Source of the DNA: Anaerolineales bacterium
Lineage (GTDB): Bacteria > Chloroflexota > Anaerolineae > Anaerolineales > UBA4823
Assembly (NCBI GenBank): GCA_003105035.1
Contig: PQAL01000036.1
Location: 1-64,000 of the forward strand
Direction of reading: 5' to 3'
Length of the DNA stretch: 64,000 nt
Below are positions 45,923 through 52,840 of this stretch, one piece after another. The notes under the pieces are model-generated. The model saw nothing but the letters and a program-made list of their open reading frames with translations. It did not search any database and was not told the origin of the DNA. The translations under genes and the position numbers were made by a program. Position 1 is the first letter of the stretch. Each line of letters begins with the position of its first letter.

Positions 45923-46657
45923 TTACCCCACTCTGGGTCCTAAAATCGCTTGCCCGATCCTCACGCAGGTAGACCCTTCCTGGATTGCGACATCGAAATC
46001 TGAGCTCATTCCGATGGACAGCTCATTGTAGCCCACAAGTTGCAGATGACTGATCACATAGTCTTGAAATTTCCGCAGGCTTTGGAAATAAGGTCGTGAC
46101 GCTTCTGCATCATCTGAATATGGTGGCATTGTCATCATGCCGAGGACGTTTAGATTCGGTAATCTCAGGATATGCTCAATATCCGGAAGTATGTTCCCCC
46201 AATTCTCCTGCCGTTGGATATCCCAACCAGATTTTGTATCTTCACCACTGACGTTAAATTCTAAATAGACTGGAAGAGTTTTCCCAATTTCCACACAAAA
46301 TCTGTTTACCCTTTCAGCAAGCTTTAGGCTGTCAAGCGAATGTAAACAATGGAAATATTCGCAGCAGTCTCGTGCTTTACGACTTTGCAGATGTCCGATC
46401 ATATGCCAACGAAGTCCCGGATAATTTGCCAGGGTCTGTATCTTGGGCACAGCTTCTTCAACATAATTTTCACCAAAATCGAGAGCTCCAGCTTCGATCA
46501 CACACTTAATCAACTCACTCGGCTTGGTCTTGGTGACAACGATCAACTTGACATCCTCTGGGTTGCGTCCAGCCTGCCTGGCGGCTCGCTCGACCTTTTC
46601 TTTTACCAGGTAAAAATTCTCTTGGATCGTTTTTTCCAAGGAAAATTCAACGCCCAT
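45923..46657 (-). CDS. PLP homeostasis protein, YggS/PLPBP family
   Basis: The 244-aa protein has a PLP-binding TIM barrel with the Lys in LIVVTKTKPSE near residue 44. It also has FGENYVEEAVPKI, WHMIGHLQSRKA, EFNVSGEDTKSGW and the phosphate-binding LSIGMSSDFDVAIQEGSTCVRIG. It regulates intracellular pyridoxal phosphate and has no known enzyme activity. It is in an operon with pgeF (3-bp gap) and yggT. Confidence 0.94.
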   Translation of the reverse strand: MGVEFSLEKTIQENFYLVKEKVERAARQAGRNPEDVKLIVVTKTKPSELIKCVIEAGALDFGENYVEEAVPKIQTLANYPGLRWHMIGHLQSRKARDCCEYFHCLHSLDSLKLAERVNRFCVEIGKTLPVYLEFNVSGEDTKSGWDIQRQENWGNILPDIEHILRLPNLNVLGMMTMPPYSDDAEASRPYFQSLRKFQDYVISHLQLVGYNELSIGMSSDFDVAIQEGSTCVRIGQAILGPRVG

Positions 46658-46660
46658 ATT

Positions 46661-47452
46661 TCATTCCCCAGCCTCTAAACCTAACATGATCCCAAAGCGT
46701 CCAGTTTTTCCATGTTCACCACGATGCGAGTACCAGTCATCCATATGACATTGTGTGCACAATCCAGCAATTTCGATTTTTCCAACGCCTGCCTCGCGCA
46801 AGCTTATTTCATTTGCCAGCCATAGATCCAGATATATCTTGCCATCATGATTAATTAGAACCTTTGCAGCATCGTTCTTATACGATGAGACGACCTTTTT
46901 GGCAACATCGCTTTGAATTTGATAATGATCCGGACCGATAGATGGCCCAATGGCTGCTAACAAATCGGTGGTTTTACTTCCGAAACAAATCTCCATCTTA
47001 CGAATGACCTTATTGGCGATTTTATTGACTGTCCCAATCCAGCCAGCGTGAGCGAGTCCCACGGCTCGATTTTTGGGATCGTAGAAGAGTATTGGCACAC
47101 AATCTGCAAATCTCATCAATAGCGTGACACCTGGCTGGTTAGTGATCATTGCATCAGCCCGTAAATGAACTTCACCAGTATTTAGCGGCCGGGTCGCACG
47201 TACAACTTCGCTGCTGTGCACTTGATACACATCATACACACTTTTAAGATCAATTCCCGTTGTCGTGAAGGCTTTTTCCTTGTTCCTCTGCACCAGACTT
47301 TTGTCATCGCCTACAGACGAGCCAAAATTCAAGCTTTTCCATGGCGCTGGTGAAGTTCCCCCCTGGCGGGTGAATACTGCGTGATATAACCCTGGCAGAT
47401 CAAAGGATGAGAACCGGTTGTACTTAATCGAGCCTGATTGAATTACTTGCAC
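46661..47452 (-). CDS. pgeF: PgeF/YfiH (LACC1-type) multicopper-like purine nucleoside enzyme
   Basis: The 263-aa protein has the family motifs HAVFTRQGGTSPAPWKSLN, the metal-binding RFADCVPILFYDP and GLAHAGWIGTVNKI, and the late LCTQCHMDDWYSHRGEHGKTGRFG. Members have been reported as polyphenol oxidases, peptidoglycan-editing factors and purine nucleoside phosphorylases. Conserved zinc ligands (Cys in ADC, His in AHAG, and the downstream Cys/His) are present. The gap to yggS is 3 bp. Confidence 0.92.
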   Translation of the reverse strand: MQVIQSGSIKYNRFSSFDLPGLYHAVFTRQGGTSPAPWKSLNFGSSVGDDKSLVQRNKEKAFTTTGIDLKSVYDVYQVHSSEVVRATRPLNTGEVHLRADAMITNQPGVTLLMRFADCVPILFYDPKNRAVGLAHAGWIGTVNKIANKVIRKMEICFGSKTTDLLAAIGPSIGPDHYQIQSDVAKKVVSSYKNDAAKVLINHDGKIYLDLWLANEISLREAGVGKIEIAGLCTQCHMDDWYSHRGEHGKTGRFGIMLGLEAGE

Positions 47453-47455
47453 AGG

Positions 47456-48460
47456 TTATTCTTTCGTGCTCCCTTGTTCAGCAGCCCATTTATTTGCCTG
47501 GGATTGCTTACCCTCCAAAAACTTCCGATTATCATGCATCGAGGCTTCCACGTACGGATATCCAAACCAGGCAGTCATGAAGCCGAACAGGAAGCCGGTC
47601 AATGTACGGAGAAAAGGAGTGCTTTCACGCAGTGGTAAGAAATTTAAAGGTGGCTGGCTGAATAGCTGGCTTAAACCGTCGATCGCGATGGGTAGGATGC
47701 CGATCACAATCCATAGTATCCAATGAATAGATTTAATTTTCCTTCGAAAGATGGCAAAGATTAATCCAAAAATCAGAATCCCGCCATAGATGTCTACGTC
47801 CCTCTCGCATAAAGCTACTTTATAACCTAATTGTTCGTCGCCAACAAAAGCTCTGGCTGCCAGTAAGTCATAACCGTCCAGACCAGTTGCTTGCTGGTAA
47901 GAAATTACCCCCTCGATATTCGCCTCTGCCCGTGGATATGCTGATTGCTCACCGAATAAAAAAAATGACCTGAATGCGAGCTGATGGCAAACAAATCCAT
48001 ACGCGCGGTAAACCACATTTGCTGGGGCAGTTGCTCCAGCTTTCATCAAAATCGGCGCTAAAAAGGAGCCACCCAGGTATAAGAACACGAAGATATTAAA
48101 AATAGCCAGATAATGACGCGCTAACCACAAGCTAAGGTTGTCTGATTTCGTCCACTTGACAGGGATCTGCAAGCGTCCTTCTTCGATGGCGCGGTCAAGT
48201 TTCGCTTCTTGTTCAATGCTTTGCTTAACCGCTTGAAGCGATATCTCCAGGTCTCTCTTTTCTATCGGAGCGGAAAGTTTATACGGGCCTACAACCACTA
48301 CCGGCACATTAAACCCATACTGGCTGCGTAATCTGGCATCGCTATCAACATCGAGTTCAGTTAAATGATGGGGCACATCGGACTGAAGCTCATCCAGATA
48401 AGTACGGGCGATCTCACATAAGTGGCAGTCTTTCCGGCTATAAAGAGTGACTTCAATCAT
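47456..48460 (-). CDS. Glutaredoxin-like domain fused to DUF2085 membrane protein
   Basis: The 334-aa protein begins with a thioredoxin-fold domain (residues 1-85): redox motif Cys12-His-Leu-Cys15 and a cis-Pro in NVPVVVV. Membrane helices follow from about residue 120. They carry the DUF2085 motif VCHQLAFRSFFLFG and LCERDVDIYGG, whose Cys/His residues may bind metal or form disulfides. It lies downstream of ccdA, which moves electrons across the membrane, so a thiol-redox role is plausible. A GGAG precedes the ATG. Confidence 0.82.
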   Translation of the reverse strand: MIEVTLYSRKDCHLCEIARTYLDELQSDVPHHLTELDVDSDARLRSQYGFNVPVVVVGPYKLSAPIEKRDLEISLQAVKQSIEQEAKLDRAIEEGRLQIPVKWTKSDNLSLWLARHYLAIFNIFVFLYLGGSFLAPILMKAGATAPANVVYRAYGFVCHQLAFRSFFLFGEQSAYPRAEANIEGVISYQQATGLDGYDLLAARAFVGDEQLGYKVALCERDVDIYGGILIFGLIFAIFRRKIKSIHWILWIVIGILPIAIDGLSQLFSQPPLNFLPLRESTPFLRTLTGFLFGFMTAWFGYPYVEASMHDNRKFLEGKQSQANKWAAEQGSTKE

Positions 48461-48589
48461 CGATAATCTCCAATAAAATTCGTGTGATCTCCCACATTGG
48501 TGCAGACCAATATAATTTTCTTTATCACTAATTCGTATTCAAGCTTCTTCGTAAAGGATAGGTAATCATCAAACAAGGTCGTGATTTTT

Positions 48590-49381
48590 TCAGGCGTTTT
48601 CCTGACCTTTAATTTCCTGCTTTGTGACCGCCAGGGCATGCCCGCTCAAATATCCCAGGTAGGCAGGCACAAGTGGCAACACACAAGGCGATAAAAATGA
48701 CAATAGCCCAGCCAGCATAGCAGTAAAAATACCTGGTACACGTCCACTGGTGGGTATATCCAGGTATAGCCCTGACTGGAGCGCCCAGCGTGCAATGGCG
48801 GTCATCTGGGCGGAAAGCATCAGGATGCCAATGGCAATGATCAAGACACCTGACAATATCTGGAATAAACGCATGTGTTTGCGTAATTTCTTCACCAAAG
48901 GGATGGTCTGATTTATCGCCAGTGCCAGGATCAAAAATGGTATTCCCATTCCAATGGAATATGCCAGCGATAAATACATCGCCTGACCGACCGTATTTGA
49001 GCTAAATCCAAGTGTCAGGATTGCCCCAAGGGTTGCCCCGATACACGGGCTCCATCCCGCGGCAAAAAAGATGCCCATGGCGAGCGAGCCCCAAAAGGTG
49101 CCAGTTTTCCCTGTGTACTCATGCCGGGTATCCATGTTAAACCAGCGTAAATGGATAATATCCATGGTAGCCAGGCCAAAGATGATCAAGACTAACCCGC
49201 CGATGCGGCCAATTAAGACCTTATTATCCACGAATACCTGGCCAAGCAGGGTTGCTGCTCCACCCCAACCGATGACAAACACGATGGAAAACCCAATTAC
49301 AAAGGCAATCGCATGGAAGAATAAATAACTACGGCCTTTCGGTTTGGGTCTCAATTCCAAGGTATTTTCGCTTATCGACAC
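48590..49381 (-). CDS. ccdA: CcdA-family thiol electron transporter, circularly permuted
   Basis: The 263-aa membrane protein has all six CcdA helices but in the order 2-3-4-5-6-1. It starts with the linker and helix 2 (FHAIAFVIGFSIVFVIGW). Helix 3 (RIGGLVLIIFG) and helix 4 with the second redox Cys (FFAAGWSPCIGATLGAIL) follow, then helix 5 (SIGMGIPFLILALAI) and helix 6. The protein ends with what is normally the N-terminal helix (AGLLSFLSPCVLPLVPAYLG). The start is a GTG at 49381 with an in-frame TAA directly upstream and a GGAG, so no helix 1 can precede. CcdA passes electrons from thioredoxin to extracytoplasmic thiols for cytochrome c maturation. Confidence 0.88.
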   Translation of the reverse strand: MSISENTLELRPKPKGRSYLFFHAIAFVIGFSIVFVIGWGGAATLLGQVFVDNKVLIGRIGGLVLIIFGLATMDIIHLRWFNMDTRHEYTGKTGTFWGSLAMGIFFAAGWSPCIGATLGAILTLGFSSNTVGQAMYLSLAYSIGMGIPFLILALAINQTIPLVKKLRKHMRLFQILSGVLIIAIGILMLSAQMTAIARWALQSGLYLDIPTSGRVPGIFTAMLAGLLSFLSPCVLPLVPAYLGYLSGHALAVTKQEIKGQENA

Positions 49382-49422
49382 TTATTCACTCCAATAAAGG
49401 GATCTTATACTCATACACAGAT

Positions 49423-50532
49423 TTATGTTTCAATCACTTGCACTGTAGTACTGTTGTCACCGGTGAGTGAGATATCGACAGTCCCTGGATCATATGGAAT
49501 TTGTGGGAGGCTCCAGCGAAAAATCCACTTGGCGTCTTCCGGCAAGGTGTTCACACAGCCATGTGATTTCGGAGTGCCAAATTCATTATGCCATACGGTT
49601 GCGTGGATTGCAACGCCTCCGGTGGCAAATAATGAAGCCCAACCGATTCCAGGCAGGTCATACGGGGCACCTGTGGTTCCTCCGCTCATCTGAAGCGAGA
49701 TGAATTTCCGAGAGACCAAAAACGAGCCCAGCGGTGTCGACCATTTATCGACGGCATTGCCATACATATCGTACTTTGCACCTGTTGATACACGACAATA
49801 ATAGACCTCAGTGTCACCTTCAAAACACGATAGTGTCTGTCGGGTGACATCGATCACAATTTTCTTGTTCTCGATTTCTGGGTTGATCGGCGCGAGCTCA
49901 TTCGACGCAATTGGATGAACCGCCTCTGCAGGTACCCAGAACATATCTACCCCACCATAATAATTCGGATTACACCGGTAGAAAGTATTGCCTGCGTCAT
50001 CGGTTTTTATCTGGTCGATGAAATAAACTTGCCCGTAATAGACCCGCAGGGGTAAACTCTCATCAAGGCGGGCTTTTACCCAAGAGTTCGATGAAGGGTT
50101 CGTTACCAGGGACATGTCAGCATACGGGACGGTGACTTCAACCCACATCCCTTCACCCATGCTCATCGTTTGCAATTCAGTGATCGGCTGGTTCAGAATA
50201 TTTTTTACCGGTTGTATGTAGGCTGCATAAACATAACCATCTTGGGTTTCTACCCAGCGCTGGTTAAAATAATTCATGTTGGGCACTTTCGCAATTGCAT
50301 CCCTGTACCATGGGATAACTGCATCTTCATATATAACACCCAAGGTTTGACTATCTTCAGAAGGGGCAGATTTAATTTCAACCATTCCAATAATACACAC
50401 ACGCCCCAACCGTTCATAATCTGGGAAGCTGGTTTGATACAAGTTAGCAAGAAAGGGCGTAAACCCAATCGTGGAAGCGCCAAGCCCAAGCAGTTTAATA
50501 AAATTTTTCCTCGATAATGTTCCGGATTTCAT
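49423..50532 (-). CDS. L,D-transpeptidase (YkuD) with N-terminal signal
   Basis: Start taken at the ATG at 50532, not the upstream ATG at 50571, which overlaps the -35 box. The 369-aa protein has an N-terminal SRKNFIKLLGLGAS segment resembling a Tat-type or plain signal, then SH3-like domains (RLGRVCIIGMVEIKSAPSED). A C-terminal YkuD domain has catalytic His and Cys in AIHATVWH and SHGCVNTLP near residue 335. It cross-links peptidoglycan 3-3 or attaches proteins. It is the first gene of the leftward run and lies 41 bp upstream of ccdA. Confidence 0.9.
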   Translation of the reverse strand: MKSGTLSRKNFIKLLGLGASTIGFTPFLANLYQTSFPDYERLGRVCIIGMVEIKSAPSEDSQTLGVIYEDAVIPWYRDAIAKVPNMNYFNQRWVETQDGYVYAAYIQPVKNILNQPITELQTMSMGEGMWVEVTVPYADMSLVTNPSSNSWVKARLDESLPLRVYYGQVYFIDQIKTDDAGNTFYRCNPNYYGGVDMFWVPAEAVHPIASNELAPINPEIENKKIVIDVTRQTLSCFEGDTEVYYCRVSTGAKYDMYGNAVDKWSTPLGSFLVSRKFISLQMSGGTTGAPYDLPGIGWASLFATGGVAIHATVWHNEFGTPKSHGCVNTLPEDAKWIFRWSLPQIPYDPGTVDISLTGDNSTTVQVIET

Positions 50533-50542
50533 ATGAAGCTTA

Positions 50543-50571
50543 AGCATAACCTGAAAGGAATTCAAGGTCAA
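50543..50571 (-). promoter_or_regulatory. Promoter of the L,D-transpeptidase gene run
   Basis: On the minus strand TTGACC (plus 50566-50571) and TATGCT (50543-50548) are 17 bp apart. The -10 box ends 10 nt before the ATG at 50532, so the leader would be only a few nt. Confidence 0.6.
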
Positions 50572-50697
50572 TAGACAAGCTTTCCCAGTGCATTAAGGTT
50601 TAATTAATACTTTTCGAATAACGTTAAATTCCTGGTGTTTATCTATTGTATAATCTTCCTGAACACATCCACGTGTATTGCCAGGATTACGCAATTT

Positions 50698-51678
50698 ATG
50701 ATTATGACAAAACCACTGGTTATCCTTACCCACACATTACCAGACGAATGGATCACATCCCTCCACACAGAATGTGAAGTCGTTGCTGGACCCCAAGATG
50801 CCACACAATTTGACCCTAAGTTAACTCAATATCTCCCCAGAGCAGAGGGATTATTCACCTTGCTCACCATACCGGTGAATGAAGACTTGCTATCCCAAGC
50901 GCCTCAGCTGCGTGTGGTCAGCAACATGGCGGTTGGGGTTGATAATATCGATCTTCCAGCCTGCACACGTCGCCGAATCCCGGTCGGTAACACGCCGGGC
51001 GTGCTCACACACAGCACTGCCGACCTGACCATGGCATTAATGCTTTCGATTGCCAGGAATCTCCCCCTTGCCAGCCTGGATGCACGTGAAGGCCGCTGGA
51101 AAACATGGTCACCTGCGGGATGGCTGGGGATTGAGCTGCACGGCTCGACTCTCGGGATTATTGGTATGGGGAAAATTGGCCAGGCTGTTGCCCAGCGCGC
51201 TTTGGGTTTTGGCATGCAAGTAATTTTTTCTGATCCTGAGCCCAAGCAGGTCATAAATACCACGCAAAGTTCGCTTGATGAGTTATTTCAACGTAGCGAC
51301 TTCATCAGCTTACATGCCCCACTTACCCCAGATACACGTGGAATGATTAACCACATCACGCTTTCCAGGATGAAACCTAGCGCCGTACTAATCAACGCCG
51401 CCCGCGGCTCACTGGTGGATATGGCTGCCCTGACCGAGGCTTTAAGACACCACAAAATCGCAGCAGCAGCTCTGGATGTGACAGACCCTGAACCGCTTCC
51501 ACCCAGCCATCCATTATTCAGCTTGCCAAACTGCTTAATCGTGCCCCACATCGGTTCTGCTACTTATCAAACCCGCCGAAAAATGGCTGAACTCGCCTGT
51601 GCAAATTTATTAGCTGGCTTGAAAGGAGAACCTCTCCCCCATTGTGTTAATCCGGAAGTTAATATTCCAGAAGGATAA
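50698..51678 (+). CDS. D-isomer-specific 2-hydroxyacid dehydrogenase
   Basis: Start taken at the ATG at 50698 (a second in-frame ATG is 6 nt on); TATAAT at 50649-50654 lies in the upstream open frame. The roughly 326-aa enzyme shows NMAVGVDNIDLPACTRR, the NAD-binding GSTLGIIGMGKIGQAVAQRA, the catalytic Arg in LINAARGSLVDM, Glu in DVTDPEP and His in IVPHIGSAT. It resembles glyoxylate/hydroxypyruvate reductases. It lies 6 bp upstream of the radical SAM gene, so the pair may form one pathway. Confidence 0.92.
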   Translation: MIMTKPLVILTHTLPDEWITSLHTECEVVAGPQDATQFDPKLTQYLPRAEGLFTLLTIPVNEDLLSQAPQLRVVSNMAVGVDNIDLPACTRRRIPVGNTPGVLTHSTADLTMALMLSIARNLPLASLDAREGRWKTWSPAGWLGIELHGSTLGIIGMGKIGQAVAQRALGFGMQVIFSDPEPKQVINTTQSSLDELFQRSDFISLHAPLTPDTRGMINHITLSRMKPSAVLINAARGSLVDMAALTEALRHHKIAAAALDVTDPEPLPPSHPLFSLPNCLIVPHIGSATYQTRRKMAELACANLLAGLKGEPLPHCVNPEVNIPEG

Positions 51679-51684
51679 CAAACT

Positions 51685-52587
51685 ATGATAAAGCTGAATG
51701 GTTTACACCTGTTACTTTCATACCAATGTACCTTCGAATGTGAACACTGTTTTGCCTGGGGAAGCCCGTGGCAAACCGGCACAATGACCCTGGCCACCAT
51801 CCGCCGAATTCTGGCCCAGGCAAGTGAAGCTGGCACAGTTGAATGGATATATTTCGAAGGGGGTGAACCCTTTTTATATTACCAGACTATGCTAGCGGGA
51901 ATCAACCTGGCCTTCGAACAAGACTTCAAGGTCGGCGTGGTCACGAACAGCTACTGGGCAACTTCGCTGGAAGATGCCTTATTATGGCTGACACCTCTGG
52001 CGGGAAAAATCCAGGACCTGACCATCAGCAGTGACCTGTTCCACTTTAGCGAGAAGGTCAGCAAGCAATCCAAATATGTTACTGAAGCAGCTAAACAGCT
52101 GGATATTCCACTGGGCATCATCTGTATAGAACAGCCCGACATCGATGCGCTTTCATCGCTGGGGCAAATCCCATCCGATTCGTCATCGATCATGTTTCGT
52201 GGCCGGGCAGCTGAAAAACTTGCCCCGAAGGTCCCCCATTACCCAGCCGAGCAATTCACCAGCTGCCCGCATGAAAACCTGTCCGACCCCGGGCGGGTAC
52301 ACGTCGATCCATTCGGTAACCTGCACATCTGCCAGGGAATATCTTTAGGGAATATCTTGGCTGAAGATCTCGACACGATTTGTGATCTATTCGATCCCGA
52401 AACGAATCCGATCATTTCACACCTGCTAGACGGTGGGCCTTATAAACTATCAAAAACGAACGGGGATTTCGTCCCTGGAGAATATGCAGACGCCTGCCAC
52501 CTGTGCTTTGAGACCCGAAAATTCCTGCGCAACCAATATTCAGATATCCTCACCCCCAATCAAATGTATGGCGTAGTGACAGATTAA
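51685..52587 (+). CDS. Radical SAM protein with C-terminal Cys cluster region
   Basis: The 300-aa protein has the radical SAM motif CTFECEHC near residues 13-20 and the SAM-binding GGEP motif (WIYFEGGEPFLYY). Late Cys residues lie in FTSCPHE, HICQG and CHLC, which may bind an auxiliary Fe-S cluster as in SPASM-type enzymes. The HVDPFGNLHICQG pattern is typical of that group. The reaction is unknown and no precursor peptide gene is seen nearby. An AAGGA lies shortly before the ATG. Confidence 0.82.
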   Translation: MIKLNGLHLLLSYQCTFECEHCFAWGSPWQTGTMTLATIRRILAQASEAGTVEWIYFEGGEPFLYYQTMLAGINLAFEQDFKVGVVTNSYWATSLEDALLWLTPLAGKIQDLTISSDLFHFSEKVSKQSKYVTEAAKQLDIPLGIICIEQPDIDALSSLGQIPSDSSSIMFRGRAAEKLAPKVPHYPAEQFTSCPHENLSDPGRVHVDPFGNLHICQGISLGNILAEDLDTICDLFDPETNPIISHLLDGGPYKLSKTNGDFVPGEYADACHLCFETRKFLRNQYSDILTPNQMYGVVTD

Positions 52588-52652
52588 TGACTATACGCAA
52601 GTCATTATGAATATCTGGATAAGGATCAACCCATATACGAATATGCACTTGC

Positions 52653-52680
52653 TTGACAGGCTCACAACCCATGGTAAACT
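52653..52680 (+). promoter_or_regulatory. Promoter of the proS leader
   Basis: TTGACA at 52653-52658 and TAAACT at 52675-52680 are 16 bp apart. The predicted start, near 52687, opens a leader of about 150 nt before proS. Confidence 0.75.
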
Positions 52681-52688
52681 AAGCACTT

Positions 52689-52754
52689 ATGATGAATTTC
52701 GCCTTTCCCACCCCTTCGCCAGCGAATCGAAATCAAACCACGTTTTCGATCTGA
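52689..52754 (+). CDS. Candidate proS leader peptide, 21 codons
   Basis: A short frame starts with ATGATG 8 nt after the -10 box and ends at TGA 52752-52754. Three of its 21 codons are Pro (CCC, CCT, CCA at residues 7, 9 and 11, in FPTPSPA), and it sits upstream of a terminator hairpin and prolyl-tRNA synthetase. That is the layout of ribosome-stalling attenuation. The segment 52713-52720, over these Pro codons, can pair with 52767-52774 (8 bp, one G-T). Translation is not shown by sequence alone. Confidence 0.4.
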   Translation: MMNFAFPTPSPANRNQTTFSI

Positions 52755-52790
52755 TGGTGCTTATCAGGTGAAGGCCAATCTCGAACTCAG

Positions 52791-52823
52791 ACGCCCTCTG
52801 GATTGAAAACCAGAGGGCGTTTT
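52791..52823 (+). terminator. Attenuator-like hairpin in the proS leader
   Basis: A perfect 11-bp stem, ACGCCCTCTGG at 52791-52801 with CCAGAGGGCGT at 52810-52820, and an 8-nt loop are followed by TTTT. It lies downstream of the promoter at 52653 and only 17 nt before the proS start, so it would stop transcripts before the gene unless an antiterminator forms. Confidence 0.75.
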
Positions 52824-52840
52824 ACAATCAGGAGGTAGCC

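Noticed and set aside
48457-48639. 60-codon frame between ccdA and the glutaredoxin-DUF2085 gene
   Set aside because: It begins inside ccdA in another frame, has no Shine-Dalgarno and no recognisable features; the 129-bp gap holds only a small ATTGGT/ACCAAT hairpin.
52687-52823. T-box riboswitch or small SRP RNA in the proS leader
   Set aside because: The T-box consensus and specifier features were not found, and the TTATCAGGTGAAGG stretch lacks the conserved GGAAGGAAGCAGCC core of SRP RNA.
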